The notes below the pieces were generated by a model. That model was not told the DNA's origin, searched no databases, and worked only from the letters and a program-made list of their open reading frames with translations. From Porticoccaceae bacterium UBA4026 (GTDB lineage Bacteria > Pseudomonadota > Gammaproteobacteria > Pseudomonadales > Porticoccaceae), in the NCBI GenBank assembly GCA_002382445.1, contig DGAQ01000073.1, forward strand, positions 4,196 through 68,195: a DNA stretch of 64,000 nucleotides. Direction: 5' to 3'. Each line of letters starts with the position of its first letter. The first letter of the stretch is position 1. Below, piece by piece: positions 31,490 to 41,659 of the stretch. Both the position numbers and the translations under genes were made by a program.

Positions 31490-34400
31490 ATGATGATTCT
31501 TTCTGGCGCCTCTTCTCTCTCTGCGTTTCGGCGTCAAAAATTACTATCTAAACTGCAGGCTGCAGTGCCCTTAGTTACTTCGGTAAGCGCCGAATATATC
31601 CACATTGCTGACCTGAGTGAGGCACTCACCACAGATGAGTCTAGTACTTTGGAGGCCCTTCTTCAGTATGGGCCCAAAGAGCAGAATGTTGACAAAGGCG
31701 GGATGCTGTTATTGGTAGTTCCTCGCGCTGGTACCATATCGCCATGGTCTAGCAAAGCGACCGATATCGTTCACAACTGCGGCTTAAAAAATGTGCTGAG
31801 GGTGGAGCGTGGAATTGCTTATTATCTCCAAGCTAATGCGGCTTTCTCTGATAAACAATCAAAGATTTTGGGTGAATTGCTCAGCGATCGCATGGTGGAA
31901 GCGGTCCTGACTGATTTTTCTCAAATGGAATCTTTATTTTCTCACGATCAGCCGGCTCCAGTTAAGGTGATTGACGTGTTAGGCGGTGGTGTCGAAACCC
32001 TCCGGTTGGCGAATGTCAGCTTAGGCTTGGCGCTAGCTGCTGATGAAGTAGATTACTTGGTGGCAAGTTTTCGTGACTTAAACCGCAATCCTACTGATGC
32101 AGAATTAATGATGTTTGCCCAGGCGAATTCAGAGCATTGCCGCCATAAGATTTTCAATGCGAGTTGGACGATTGATGGCGTTGATCAAGAGAACACCTTG
32201 TTCGGCATGATTCGCAACACTAATACCGTTAATGGGGAGAATGTTCTATCTGCATATTCTGACAATGCGGCTGTGGTTGCTAACAGTCAAGGAGGGCGTT
32301 TCTATCCTGATCCGGTGACCAAGCAGTATGGTTACAGTCAAGAGCCTGTTCACTTGTTAATTAAAGTAGAAACCCATAATCATCCTACGGCAATATCCCC
32401 TTATTCGGGTGCCGGAACAGGTTCTGGTGGTGAGATTCGCGACGAGGGCGCTGTGGGGCGGGGTTCAAAGCCAAAGGTAGGGCTGGTTGGCTTTAGTGTA
32501 TCTAACTTGCAGATTCCAAATTACATTCAGCCTTGGGAGACTAACTACGGCAAGCCCGATAGAATCGTTTCTGCCTTAGACATTATGACCGAAGGACCTG
32601 TCGGCGGAGCGGCTTTTAATAATGAATTCGGGCGTCCGAACATATGCGGCTATTTTAGGACCTTTGAAATGGACTTTGCGGGAGAGCGTCGTGGTTATCA
32701 TAAGCCAATCATGATTGCAGGCGGCTACGGCAATATTCGAGAAGACCATGTTGATAAACCAGAGTTTGAGCCTGGCGCGCAATTAGTCGTATTGGGTGGT
32801 CCAGCGATGTTAATTGGACTGGGTGGCGGTGCGGCATCGTCCATGACCACAGGCAGTCGCTCAGCAGATTTAGACTTTGCCTCAGTACAGCGCCAAAACC
32901 CAGAAATTGAACGGCGTTGCCAAGAAGTAATCGACTCATGTTGGCAGTTGGGAGATATTAACCCTATCGCTTTTATCCATGATGTGGGTGCTGGTGGTTT
33001 ATCCAATGCGCTTCCCGAATTAGTTAAAGATGGCGGCACTGGGGGCCGCTTTAACTTGAGATCCGTGCCCAATGATGAGCCTGGTATGTCTCCGGTTGAA
33101 ATATGGTGTAACGAAGCTCAGGAGCGTTATGTTTTGGCAGTAATGCCAGATGACTTAGCGAGATTCGTCGCCATTTGTGAGCGAGAGAGATGTCCGTTTG
33201 CGGTAGTTGGCGAGGCAACTGAAGATAAAAGCATCACGGTGGTTGATCAATATTTTGGTGATAAGCCTGTTGATCTGCCGATGTCTGTCCTATTTGGAAA
33301 AACTCCAAAAATGCATCGTAGCGCAGTGAAACTGGATCAATTGGGTGATGATTTTACCGCCGAGGGTATAGATGTTAGTGAGGCGATATTTCGTGTCTTA
33401 CGCCATCCAGCAGTCGCTAGTAAAAGTTTTTTAATCACCATCGGTGATAGAACGGTTACTGGCATGGTGGCGAGAGACCAGATGGTTGGTCCTTGGCAAG
33501 TCCCTGTTGCCGACTGTGCCGTGACTACTCTAACCTATGATAGTAATGCGGGAGAAGCTATGGCTATGGGAGAGCGAACGCCTTTAGCATTAGTTAGCGG
33601 TCCCGCTTCGGGGCGCATGGCAATTGGTGAAGCTTTGACCAACATATGTGCTGCCCGTATTGGTGATATAAAAGATATAAAGCTATCAGCCAACTGGATG
33701 TGTGCGGCAGGGTCTCCAGGTGAGGATGAAAAATTATTTCGGACCGTTGAGGCAGTTGGCATGGACCTCTGCCCAAAATTGGGTCTTACCATTCCTGTGG
33801 GTAAAGATTCAATGTCTATGCGTACCGCGTGGCAAGTCGGTGATGAAGATAAATCAGTTACCTCACCATTGTCATTGATTATCACTGGTTTTTCTCCCGT
33901 ATTAGATGTGCGAAAAACGCTGACACCCCAATTAAAGACTGACTGTGGCGATACTCAATTATTGTTAGTCGATTTGGGTAAAATGGCTAATCGCTTAGGG
34001 GGTTCGATATTGGCGCAGGTGTACTCTAAGTTTGGTCACTCGGTGCCTGACGTAGACGATCCTAATGCACTATTAGGTTTCTTTAAGGTAATACAAGATG
34101 CGATAGAGCAGGGCGACATACTCGCCTATCACGATCGATCTGATGGTGGTTTGGTGGCAACTTTGGCCGAAATGAGTTTTGCTGGCCATGTAGGTATTAC
34201 AGCCGATATTAATGATGACATGTTGGATATAGACGCTAACCTCAATGGGGCTCTGTTCAGTGAAGAGTTAGGCGCGGTCATTCAAGTTAAGTCTGAATTG
34301 AGTGATAGGTTTATTGAGAAGTTCGCAGGCGCTGGGGTTACTGTGCATAAGGTCGGTCGCTTAAACAGCAGGGACACGATTGAATTAAACTACAAAGGCG

Positions 34401-35374
34401 AAACTTTCTTTAGTGATAAGCGCAAGGTATTACAGGCTGCCTGGAGTGAGACTTCACACAGGGTTGCAGTTTTGCGGGACAACGCGGAATGTGCTGACCA
34501 AGAGTTCGCTAGAGTCTCAGCGCCTGATCCAGGTCTTTCCGTCAAGCTCAGCTTTGATCCAAGCGATGATATCTCTGCGCCTTATATCCTTAAAGGAGTA
34601 AAGCCCTCTATTGCTATCGTGCGAGAGCAGGGAGTTAATGGTCAAATGGAAATGGCGGCGGCATTCGACCGCGCAGGTTTTACTGCGGTAGATGTCCATA
34701 TGAGCGACTTATTATCAGGCCGGGCGTCGCTTGATGAATTTTCCGGCATAGTGGCCTGTGGAGGATTTTCCTATGGTGACGTGCTTGGCGCGGGCGAGGG
34801 TTGGGCCAAGACTGTATTATTTAATAGCCATCTACGCGATCAATTTCAAGGGTTTTTTCATCGCTCTAACACCTTTAGCTTGGGCGTCTGTAATGGTTGT
34901 CAAATGCTAAGTAATTTGAAATCTTTGGTTCCTGGCGCAGAACTTTGGCCTCGATTTGTACGTAACCAGTCAGAACAATTTGAAGCGCGTTTGTCCCTAG
35001 TGCGAGTTGAGAAATCGCCGTCGATATTACTTCGCGATATGGCTGGGTCAGTATTACCGATTGCCGTGTCTCATGGCGAAGGGCGAGCTGAATTCTCATC
35101 GAGCAATGCCCTTATGGAACTGCAGGGTAGCGATCAAATCGCCATGCGTTTTTTAGAAAACACTTTAGAGGTGGCTGCTCGTTATCCTGCGAATCCTAAT
35201 GGATCTCCTGATGGAATAACAGGAGTGACCTCAGTGGATGGTCGTGTGACTTTGCTAATGCCCCACCCTGAAAGAGTGTTCCGAACGGTGCTTAATTCTT
35301 GGCATCCGACAGAGTGGGGTGAAGACAGCGGCTGGATGCGTCTCTTTAGGAATGCGCGCACATTTGTCGATTAA
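31490..35374 (+). CDS. purL: Phosphoribosylformylglycinamidine synthase
   Basis: A 1294-residue large-type PurL, matching the enterobacterial length. It makes FGAM from FGAR, glutamine and ATP in the fourth step of purine synthesis. The N-terminal part is followed by the linker ([16 protein letters not shown]), the synthetase domains ([51 protein letters not shown]) and the C-terminal glutamine amidotransferase domain with [14 protein letters not shown], nucleophile Cys in LGVCNGCQM and His/Glu in [11 protein letters not shown]. The ATG at 31490 ([19 protein letters not shown]) is chosen because it matches the family N-terminus; an upstream GTG at 31466 extends the frame by eight codons. Confidence 0.97.
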   Translation: MMILSGASSLSAFRRQKLLSKLQAAVPLVTSVSAEYIHIADLSEALTTDESSTLEALLQYGPKEQNVDKGGMLLLVVPRAGTISPWSSKATDIVHNCGLKNVLRVERGIAYYLQANAAFSDKQSKILGELLSDRMVEAVLTDFSQMESLFSHDQPAPVKVIDVLGGGVETLRLANVSLGLALAADEVDYLVASFRDLNRNPTDAELMMFAQANSEHCRHKIFNASWTIDGVDQENTLFGMIRNTNTVNGENVLSAYSDNAAVVANSQGGRFYPDPVTKQYGYSQEPVHLLIKVETHNHPTAISPYSGAGTGSGGEIRDEGAVGRGSKPKVGLVGFSVSNLQIPNYIQPWETNYGKPDRIVSALDIMTEGPVGGAAFNNEFGRPNICGYFRTFEMDFAGERRGYHKPIMIAGGYGNIREDHVDKPEFEPGAQLVVLGGPAMLIGLGGGAASSMTTGSRSADLDFASVQRQNPEIERRCQEVIDSCWQLGDINPIAFIHDVGAGGLSNALPELVKDGGTGGRFNLRSVPNDEPGMSPVEIWCNEAQERYVLAVMPDDLARFVAICERERCPFAVVGEATEDKSITVVDQYFGDKPVDLPMSVLFGKTPKMHRSAVKLDQLGDDFTAEGIDVSEAIFRVLRHPAVASKSFLITIGDRTVTGMVARDQMVGPWQVPVADCAVTTLTYDSNAGEAMAMGERTPLALVSGPASGRMAIGEALTNICAARIGDIKDIKLSANWMCAAGSPGEDEKLFRTVEAVGMDLCPKLGLTIPVGKDSMSMRTAWQVGDEDKSVTSPLSLIITGFSPVLDVRKTLTPQLKTDCGDTQLLLVDLGKMANRLGGSILAQVYSKFGHSVPDVDDPNALLGFFKVIQDAIEQGDILAYHDRSDGGLVATLAEMSFAGHVGITADINDDMLDIDANLNGALFSEELGAVIQVKSELSDRFIEKFAGAGVTVHKVGRLNSRDTIELNYKGETFFSDKRKVLQAAWSETSHRVAVLRDNAECADQEFARVSAPDPGLSVKLSFDPSDDISAPYILKGVKPSIAIVREQGVNGQMEMAAAFDRAGFTAVDVHMSDLLSGRASLDEFSGIVACGGFSYGDVLGAGEGWAKTVLFNSHLRDQFQGFFHRSNTFSLGVCNGCQMLSNLKSLVPGAELWPRFVRNQSEQFEARLSLVRVEKSPSILLRDMAGSVLPIAVSHGEGRAEFSSSNALMELQGSDQIAMRFLENTLEVAARYPANPNGSPDGITGVTSVDGRVTLLMPHPERVFRTVLNSWHPTEWGEDSGWMRLFRNARTFVD

Positions 35375-35426
35375 GTTTGTGGTGTAAGATAGTTGGTAAC
35401 CAGATGCCGGTAGGGAATATCAGGAT

Positions 35427-35687
35427 ATGAACAAACTTCAAAACGAAGCTGAATTAGTCAAAAAGGCTCTTCAAGTAGGCGCGGTTTATGCAAGAAAAAG
35501 AGCCTATGGTGAGATTGAGAGTCAAGACTCCATTAAGTTAAAGGTAGAGTTTATTTATCGCGTTCTTGCTGAAGATAAATTAATTCAGCCGCTGGCTAAA
35601 GATCAAATTAGCGACCCTAATATGCGTCATAAGCTGGCATTGTGGATATCCCGTCAACTGCCGCCTGACCATCCTTTACTGAAGTAG
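35427..35687 (+). CDS. DUF5062 family small protein
   Basis: An 86-residue soluble protein without signal or span. NEAELVKKALQVGAVYARKR opens it, and MRHKLALWISRQLPPDHPLL closes it; both match the pattern I know for DUF5062 proteins of gammaproteobacteria, whose function is not established. It starts at an ATG 52 bases after purL, with a modest AATATCAGG ahead. The gene lies between purL and rnpB on the same strand. There is no visible catalytic motif or cysteine. Confidence 0.8.
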   Translation: MNKLQNEAELVKKALQVGAVYARKRAYGEIESQDSIKLKVEFIYRVLAEDKLIQPLAKDQISDPNMRHKLALWISRQLPPDHPLLK

Positions 35688-35760
35688 CCTCGGCGTAAAA
35701 ATTACTTGATTTTAGTGCTTTCATAGTCATTTAAATCTCTAGGAAAGGCTGAGATTGTGC

Positions 35761-35766
35761 TATCCT
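35761..35766 (+). promoter_or_regulatory. Candidate -10 element for rnpB
   Basis: TATCCT ends seven bases before the predicted first base of RNase P RNA, the distance expected of a sigma70 -10. The -35 is not consensus-like at 17 bases upstream, so a GC-rich discriminator or an extended element may compensate. Confidence 0.4.
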
Positions 35767-35773
35767 TCTCCCC

Positions 35774-36151
<378 letters not shown>

Positions 36152-36171
36152 ACTTATTTAGCATGCTTAGC

Positions 36172-36209
36172 AACAAAAAGGCCGGCAATTTTTTGCCGGC
36201 CTTTTTGTT
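36172..36209 (+). terminator. Terminator of rnpB
   Basis: A perfect 17-bp stem (36172-36188 with 36193-36209, core GGCCGGCAA/TTGCCGGCC) closed by TTTT, its outer arm supplying A-run and T-run. It ends rnpB and isolates it from the dcw promoter; the A/T arms let it work in both directions. Confidence 0.93.
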
Positions 36210-36453
36210 ATCTGTGTAAATGTGCGGATTTCCAGGTTTTAACTCAAATTTTTATTCCCTTTAAGTACAAAAAAATAAATTTACCTAGCTAAACTGTTCT
36301 TAAAACTAACATATCTAGAAGTTACTTTAAGTTACAGTCTTACCAGTCTGTTTTATAGGACTAATTATTTTCGCCCTAGGTAAAGCCATATTAAAATTGT
36401 CTGATATTAGCGGAACCTACTGATTTTATTAAGTTTTTACTCTCAAACACTCC

Positions 36454-36482
36454 TTGACATCACCGCCAGCTATGCCTAATGT
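36454..36482 (+). promoter_or_regulatory. Consensus sigma70 promoter of the mra/dcw cluster
   Basis: TTGACA (36454-36459), a 17-base spacer and TAATGT (36477-36482) form a near-perfect sigma70 promoter about 68 bases before the mraZ GTG. It is the counterpart of Pmra. The region 36210-36453 before it is AT-rich with no gene or further clear element. Confidence 0.85.
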
Positions 36483-36494
36483 TCGTATATGGCT

Positions 36495-36535
36495 AAAAGT
36501 GGTGAAAAGTGGCGATTTAAAGTCATTTTATGGCG
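36495..36535 (+). promoter_or_regulatory. Probable MraZ-binding direct repeats in the mraZ leader
   Basis: Two tandem decamers, AAAAGTGGTG (36495-36504) and AAAAGTGGCG (36505-36514), are followed by a third TGGCG at 36531-36535. MraZ is known to bind short TGG-containing direct repeats about ten bases apart in the 5' leader of its own gene. These lie between promoter and GTG, where binding would repress the whole cluster. Confidence 0.6.
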
Positions 36536-36549
36536 AGGAAAGGGTAAAA

Positions 36550-37017
36550 GTGTTTAGAGGTAGTGATCCAATCAATATGGATACAAAGGGTCGGATGGCA
36601 ATTCCGACTCGCTACCGCGGCGTGCTCGCAGATATGTGCTCTGGAGATCTCGTTATCACCATCGACATGAAGTCCACCTGTTTAACCTTGTCGCCCTTAC
36701 CTGAGTGGAAAAAATTCGAAGAAAAAGTGGCTGCTTTGCCTGCGCTGGATGACCTTGGTGAGATGTTAAGTCGTTTTGTTGTTGGTCAGGCCAAAGATTT
36801 GCAGTTGGATGGAAGTGGTCGAATTTTGATTCCGTCAGAGTTGCGCGAATATGCCAAACTTGAGAGAAAAATTATTTTAGTGGGTCGTACGCAGCGACTA
36901 GAAATATGGTCTGAAGATAATTGGAATGCTGAGCGCGAAAAGTCTCAGGAAAACTATCGAGGCATGCTACTTGATAGGGACAATATGTCTGATGCCCTTA
37001 GAAATCTATCTTGGTAA
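36550..37017 (+). CDS. mraZ: Transcriptional regulator MraZ
   Basis: A 155-residue protein with two AbrB-like halves. VFRGSDPINMDTKGRMAIP, then TRYR, opens the first half; LQLDGSGRILIPSELREYA marks the second at about residues 88-106. It binds DNA upstream of its own gene and adjusts dcw expression. The start is GTG at 36550 because GAGGAAAGGG precedes it and the product then begins at the family's usual MFRG position; the open frame before it covers the promoter itself. It heads a run of fifteen co-directional genes, with rsmH 12 bases downstream. Confidence 0.95.
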   Translation: MFRGSDPINMDTKGRMAIPTRYRGVLADMCSGDLVITIDMKSTCLTLSPLPEWKKFEEKVAALPALDDLGEMLSRFVVGQAKDLQLDGSGRILIPSELREYAKLERKIILVGRTQRLEIWSEDNWNAEREKSQENYRGMLLDRDNMSDALRNLSW

Positions 37018-37029
37018 GGAATTCCGTCC

Positions 37030-37959
37030 ATGGTGGCTGAGCATAGGACTGTTTTATTAAAAGAAGCTGTCGAGGCATTGATGGTCGATGTTGATGGCTT
37101 CTATATTGACGGCACATTTGGGCGTGGGGGACATACAGCTGAATTGCTTTCCTGTCTATCTGAAAGGGCGGTCGTCTGGGCAATTGATAAGGATCCGCAG
37201 GCGATTTCTGAAGGACAGGTTCGATTTCAGGAAGATGGGCGTTTAAGGTTTGTTCATGGCAGTTTTGCTGATTTAACTACTATCTTGAGGGCAGAAGGCA
37301 GGGTGGGTGAATTATCTGGAGTGTTACTTGATCTTGGAGTCTCATCACCTCAATTAGATGAGGCCGAGCGAGGATTCAGTTTTATGCGAGATGGCCCCTT
37401 AGATATGAGAATGGATACAACTCGAGGTCTGTCGGCAGCTGAGTGGATTGCTTCGGCTGACGAGAAAAATATTGCCCAAGTGATTAAAGAATATGGCGAG
37501 GAGAGGTTTGCTCGCCGGATGGCCAGGGCAGTGGTTCACGAACGTGAGAAGACGCCAATCACTCGTACTGTCCAGCTGGCTGGAATATTGGCTGCCGCTC
37601 ATCCCGCTTGGGAGCGAGGCAGGCATCCAGCGACGAAAGCGTTCCAGGCGATTAGAATTTTTATTAACAGAGAACTGGAAGATCTAGAGTCACTGCTTGA
37701 CCAAATTATCGATGCGCTAAAAGTGGGTGGTCGCTTGGTGGTAATTAGTTTTCATTCTCTGGAAGACCGTCGCGTTAAGAGATTTATTCGCGATCAAGAG
37801 CGCGGCATTAAATTGCCGAAAAATCTGCCGGTAAGAGATGTTGAGCGTGGCGTAAAGCTAAAAAAAGTGGGTAAGGCTATTAAACCCCAGCGTTCCGAGG
37901 TTGATGAAAATGTTAGATCTCGCAGCGCGGTAATGCGGATTGCTGAGCGAGTGGCTTGA
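37030..37959 (+). CDS. rsmH: 16S rRNA m4C1402 methyltransferase
   Basis: A 309-residue SAM-dependent methyltransferase that N4-methylates C1402 of 16S rRNA. HRTVLLKEAVEAL leads into the SAM motif IDGTFGRGGHTAELL (about 28-42). LDLGVSSPQLDEAERGFSF and DGPLDMRMDTT (about 98-130) are diagnostic. RLVVISFHSLEDRRVKRFI closes the domain, and the C-terminus carries the usual RSRSAVMRIAER. AAGGA precedes the ATG. The 3' end abuts ftsL, whose start overlaps or follows the TGA by at most a base or two. Confidence 0.96.
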   Translation: MVAEHRTVLLKEAVEALMVDVDGFYIDGTFGRGGHTAELLSCLSERAVVWAIDKDPQAISEGQVRFQEDGRLRFVHGSFADLTTILRAEGRVGELSGVLLDLGVSSPQLDEAERGFSFMRDGPLDMRMDTTRGLSAAEWIASADEKNIAQVIKEYGEERFARRMARAVVHEREKTPITRTVQLAGILAAAHPAWERGRHPATKAFQAIRIFINRELEDLESLLDQIIDALKVGGRLVVISFHSLEDRRVKRFIRDQERGIKLPKNLPVRDVERGVKLKKVGKAIKPQRSEVDENVRSRSAVMRIAERVA

Positions 37960-37960
37960 G

Positions 37961-38257
37961 GTGAAGGCGGTTGCGGTGATGTCGGTATTCCCGCATGCAT
38001 TAAAGATAGCGATTCTTTGGGTGGTAGTTGTTATTAGTGGACTATCAGTAGCCTATGTAAGCCATCTGTGTCGCGAAAAGTATGGGCAGCTAATGGTGAT
38101 GGAGAGAGATGCGAATCAAATGCAAGTGGATTACGGCAAGTATCTTCTCGAGCAAAGTGCTTGGGGTTCGCTGCAGCGTATTGAGATGTCGGCTGTTGCT
38201 AAACTTAATATGCGTAGTCCTACGCCTGAAGAGATTGTGATTGTGCGCGCACCTTAA
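37961..38257 (+). CDS. ftsL: Cell division protein FtsL
   Basis: A 98-residue bitopic membrane protein: a short cytoplasmic N-terminus, one span at about residues 14-35 (IAILWVVVVISGLSVAYVS) and a periplasmic coiled coil (REKYGQLMVMERDANQMQ). FtsL forms the FtsQLB complex and helps activate FtsWI. The sequence is weakly conserved in general and is identified by size, topology and place between rsmH and ftsI. Start candidates are GTG at 37961, one base past the rsmH stop, and ATG at 37979 preceded by AAGGCGG; the choice is uncertain. Confidence 0.85.
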   Translation: MKAVAVMSVFPHALKIAILWVVVVISGLSVAYVSHLCREKYGQLMVMERDANQMQVDYGKYLLEQSAWGSLQRIEMSAVAKLNMRSPTPEEIVIVRAP

Positions 38258-38309
38258 TAGGTGCAGTTAGATAAATATTAAGTAACTTAACTGAAGGGTA
38301 AAGTAAAAA

Positions 38310-40052
38310 GTGGTCAGAAAATCGGTGAATGCAGTTATACCTCGATGGCGTTACTATCTAGTAATGCTGTCTCTGGTCTCTCTGCCTCTGATACTTTTGG
38401 TTAAGGTGGCGCAATTACAGATTATTCCAAATGAAGAGCGTGGCGTCGATTTTCTCCAGGCTCAGGGCGACAATCGCTCTATTCGTCAAGTCGTCGTCCC
38501 AGCATATCGCGGTCTTATTACTGATAGAAATGGTGAGCCTCTTGCTATCAGTACTCCAGTCACAGCGATAATCGCAAACCCTCAGCAGATCCGTGATCAA
38601 GACCTTGACCGACTCTCTGTGGCTATGAATACGTCAACGGTTCAACTCCGGGCTCGATTGAAGCGATACCGTAATAAGTCGTTTATGTATTTAGAGCGTC
38701 AACTGCCGACCGAGCAGGCCGCGAGAATTTTAGATTTAGGTATTGCAGGCATCTCAGGGCGCATGGAATATAAACGATTCTACCCTGCCGGAGAGGTTAC
38801 AGCTCAATTGGTTGGTTTTACTGATATTAACGATAGTGGGCAAGAAGGTATGGAGCTTGCTTACGATACTTGGCTGACAGGTGAGCCTGGATCTAAGAAA
38901 GTGGTCAAAGATCGGGCCGGACGGGTGATTAATGATATCTCATTGGTCAAGCCTGCTCGCTCAGGGGAGAATTTACGTCTCAGCATTGATCTAAGAGTCC
39001 AGTATGCAGCCTATCGGGCATTGAAAGCGGCGGTGCAAAAACATCAGGCTAAGTCCGGCTCGGTTGTAGTCCTTGATGTTATTACCGGTGAAGTCTTGGC
39101 AATGGTAAATCAACCGTCATTCAACCCTAATGACCGTTCTTATTTAAAGTCGGAATCGACCCGCAATCGAGCGATGACAGACATTATGGAGCCCGGTTCC
39201 ACAGTCAAGCCGTTTACTATTCTGGCGGCTTTGGAGAGTGGTAAGTTCTCCGTGGATAGCGTGATCAGCACCAGTCCAGGATATGTCAAGGTCGACTATA
39301 AAACGTTCGTAGATCCATCCAATTACGGTGACTTGAAATTAGCGGAAGTTTTATCCAAGTCAAGTCAAGTAGGAACCACCAAGGTGGCATTGGCCTTGGA
39401 TCCAGATTCAACGCGAGAGCTTTTCCAGAGAGTTGGTTTTGGCGAGGTGGTAGGTAGTGGATTTCCTGGAGAGACGCTTGGGAGGTTACCAGCATACCGA
39501 AAATGGGATCCTGTTACTCAGGCTACCTTTGCTTTTGGTTATGGTTTAAGCGTTTCATCTCTGCAGTTAGCGCGAGCTTATGCGGTACTGGCGAATGACG
39601 GAATTCGTCGAGAGGTATCTTTGCTTGCCTTAGAGTCTGAACCTGAAAGTGTTCGCGTTATTGACCCAGAAATATCTCGACAAGTGCGTCATATGCTAAG
39701 AGCTGCGAGTGGATTGAAAGGTACGGGTAAAAGAGCAATGATCGACGGCTACTCAGTCGGTGGTAAAACGGGCACTCTACACAAAGTTAAGCCAGAAGGC
39801 GGCTACGATCAAAGCCGTTATATGTCAGCCTTTGCAGGTTTGTCGCCGATTGAAAATCCTCGGTTGGTGACGGTGGTGGTTATTGATGAGCCGCGCCATG
39901 GTGACTATTTTGGCGGTCTTGTCGCTGCACCAGTATTTTCTGAGGTGACGGGAAATGCTCTGAGATTACTGCAGGTTACGCCAGACGAAATGCCTGTAAA
40001 CCATTCGGTGGCGGCAATCCCAGCCTTAATCGCCAAGCGGGGAGACTCATGA
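38310..40052 (+). CDS. ftsI: Septal peptidoglycan transpeptidase FtsI (PBP3)
   Basis: A 580-residue class B penicillin-binding protein. The N-terminal anchor is at about residues 12-33. The pedestal domain has RGLITDRNGEPLAIS (about 66-80). The transpeptidase domain has the nucleophile Ser in EPGSTVKPF (about 296-304) and KTGT in GGKTGTLHKV (about 487). The second motif, normally S-x-N, reads KSSQVGTTK at about 349-357, with Gln for Asn. It cross-links septal murein together with FtsW. The GTG start follows AAGGG. Its last codons overlap murE by four bases (ATGA). Confidence 0.95.
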   Translation: MVRKSVNAVIPRWRYYLVMLSLVSLPLILLVKVAQLQIIPNEERGVDFLQAQGDNRSIRQVVVPAYRGLITDRNGEPLAISTPVTAIIANPQQIRDQDLDRLSVAMNTSTVQLRARLKRYRNKSFMYLERQLPTEQAARILDLGIAGISGRMEYKRFYPAGEVTAQLVGFTDINDSGQEGMELAYDTWLTGEPGSKKVVKDRAGRVINDISLVKPARSGENLRLSIDLRVQYAAYRALKAAVQKHQAKSGSVVVLDVITGEVLAMVNQPSFNPNDRSYLKSESTRNRAMTDIMEPGSTVKPFTILAALESGKFSVDSVISTSPGYVKVDYKTFVDPSNYGDLKLAEVLSKSSQVGTTKVALALDPDSTRELFQRVGFGEVVGSGFPGETLGRLPAYRKWDPVTQATFAFGYGLSVSSLQLARAYAVLANDGIRREVSLLALESEPESVRVIDPEISRQVRHMLRAASGLKGTGKRAMIDGYSVGGKTGTLHKVKPEGGYDQSRYMSAFAGLSPIENPRLVTVVVIDEPRHGDYFGGLVAAPVFSEVTGNALRLLQVTPDEMPVNHSVAAIPALIAKRGDS

Positions 40053-41659
40053 TGAGCTTGTTTAGTCACTCGCCTATCAGGTTGCCTCAACTTCTTGAAG
40101 GGCTTAGTCTTTCTACAAAGTGCACTCCCACGGTGATAAAAGGGATGACTCTGGACAGTAGAGCACTAATACCTGGCGATCTATTTGTTGCCCTTAAAGG
40201 ATCTGAGTTAGATGGAGCCAAATTTGTGCCAGAGGCAATAAAGCGCGGTGCAGTCGCCGTGCTTTTAGAGGCAGGTAAGCAAAACCTTGCCGGTGCCATC
40301 GATAATATTAAAGCGACTATTCCTATCATAGGTGTTGAAGACCTATCTCAAAATGTGTCCACTATCGCTAGTCGTTTTTATGGAGGCCCCTCTGAGCGAT
40401 TAGACATTACAGGGGTAACCGGTACTAATGGGAAAACAACCTGTTGTCAGTTGTATGCTGATCTTCTATCACAATTAAAGACTAACTGTTCAGGATCTGT
40501 GACCTCCAATTCCTGTGGTTATATCGGTACTCTCGGTCATGGTTTCTCGAGTCATAGAGAATCCATTTGCGATGATGAGCCGGAAAACACTGCGGTCGCT
40601 GGCGGGGCTCCACTGACCACTCCTGATGCCATCACCATGCAAAAACTTCTTCATGAATTTGAGAAAAGTGGATGTCGCGATGTCGCGATCGAGGTGTCAT
40701 CACATAGTTTGGTTCAAAACCGCATCTCAGCGGTAAAAATTGACACTGCTATTTTCACTAACCTCAGTCGAGACCATCTTGATTACCATGATGATCTTAA
40801 TTCTTATGCAGCGGCAAAGGCATCTCTGTTTAAGATGCCAGGGTTGAAAAATGCTGTGATTAACATCGATGATAATATTGGAAAGACTATCTTCGCGGAC
40901 CTTGATCCTAGTATACGTAGCCTCAGTTTCAGCCTAGAAAATATAACGGCTGATATTTACTGCCAATCAATACATCTTCGACCGGATGGTATGGACGCAG
41001 TTATTCAAACTCCATGGGGTTCAGGAAAACTAAGTTCGCCCTTGCTCGGTAAATTTAATCTTTCTAATTTACTCGCTGTCATTGGCGCAGTGGCCCTTCA
41101 TGAGGGTGACTTGGGAGATCAACATTTCCAGCAAATTTTAACGTTAGTGCCTAAGTTGAAGGCGGTTGTAGGTCGCATGGAGCTAGTCAGTGATAGTGCT
41201 GATTTTTCCGTAATTGTCGATTACGCACATACCCCCGATGCTCTTGAACAGGCTTTGCAGGCTCTGCGCTTGCACTGTGAGGGAAATCTGTGGGTGGTTT
41301 TCGGTTGTGGCGGTGATCGTGATACAGGTAAGCGGCCAGAGATGGGCGCCATAGCCTTCAAATACGCAGATCGAGTGGTTATTACCTCGGATAACCCAAG
41401 AACTGAATCACCTAACCAAATCATCAGTCAAATTGTTCAGGGGGTTAAGGGCCAATGCGTCATCGAGTCAGACCGACGAGCAGCAATTACTAAAGCCATA
41501 CTGGAGGCCAAGCCGGGCGATGTGGTTTTGATTGCCGGTAAAGGCCATGAAAATTATCAGATTTTAGGTGGAGATCGGATAGCTTTTAGCGATCAAACCG
41601 AAGCGCGTTCGGCGCTTCATCAGCGGTCGGCTTTGCAGAAGCTAGGGGGCGCACCATGA
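40049..41659 (+). CDS. murE: UDP-MurNAc-tripeptide synthetase (meso-DAP adding)
   Basis: A 536-residue Mur ligase, roughly 40 residues longer than the E. coli enzyme. ATP binding is at GVTGTNGKTT (about 122-131) and the carbamylated-Lys region follows LTTPDAITMQKLLHEF. The meso-DAP specificity motif DNPRTESP is at about 449, and AGKGHENYQI is near the C-terminus. The extra length is mostly in a polar insert between the P-loop and GAPLTTPD (about residues 140-180, including SSHRESICDDEPENTA). It adds meso-diaminopimelate to UDP-MurNAc-L-Ala-D-Glu. Overlaps of four bases link it to ftsI and murF. Confidence 0.95.
   Translation: MMSLFSHSPIRLPQLLEGLSLSTKCTPTVIKGMTLDSRALIPGDLFVALKGSELDGAKFVPEAIKRGAVAVLLEAGKQNLAGAIDNIKATIPIIGVEDLSQNVSTIASRFYGGPSERLDITGVTGTNGKTTCCQLYADLLSQLKTNCSGSVTSNSCGYIGTLGHGFSSHRESICDDEPENTAVAGGAPLTTPDAITMQKLLHEFEKSGCRDVAIEVSSHSLVQNRISAVKIDTAIFTNLSRDHLDYHDDLNSYAAAKASLFKMPGLKNAVINIDDNIGKTIFADLDPSIRSLSFSLENITADIYCQSIHLRPDGMDAVIQTPWGSGKLSSPLLGKFNLSNLLAVIGAVALHEGDLGDQHFQQILTLVPKLKAVVGRMELVSDSADFSVIVDYAHTPDALEQALQALRLHCEGNLWVVFGCGGDRDTGKRPEMGAIAFKYADRVVITSDNPRTESPNQIISQIVQGVKGQCVIESDRRAAITKAILEAKPGDVVLIAGKGHENYQILGGDRIAFSDQTEARSALHQRSALQKLGGAP

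Noticed and set aside
36454..36549. N-terminal extension of mraZ from a TTG at 36454
   Set aside because: That TTG is the -35 box; the GTG at 36550 has a strong Shine-Dalgarno and the family N-terminus.
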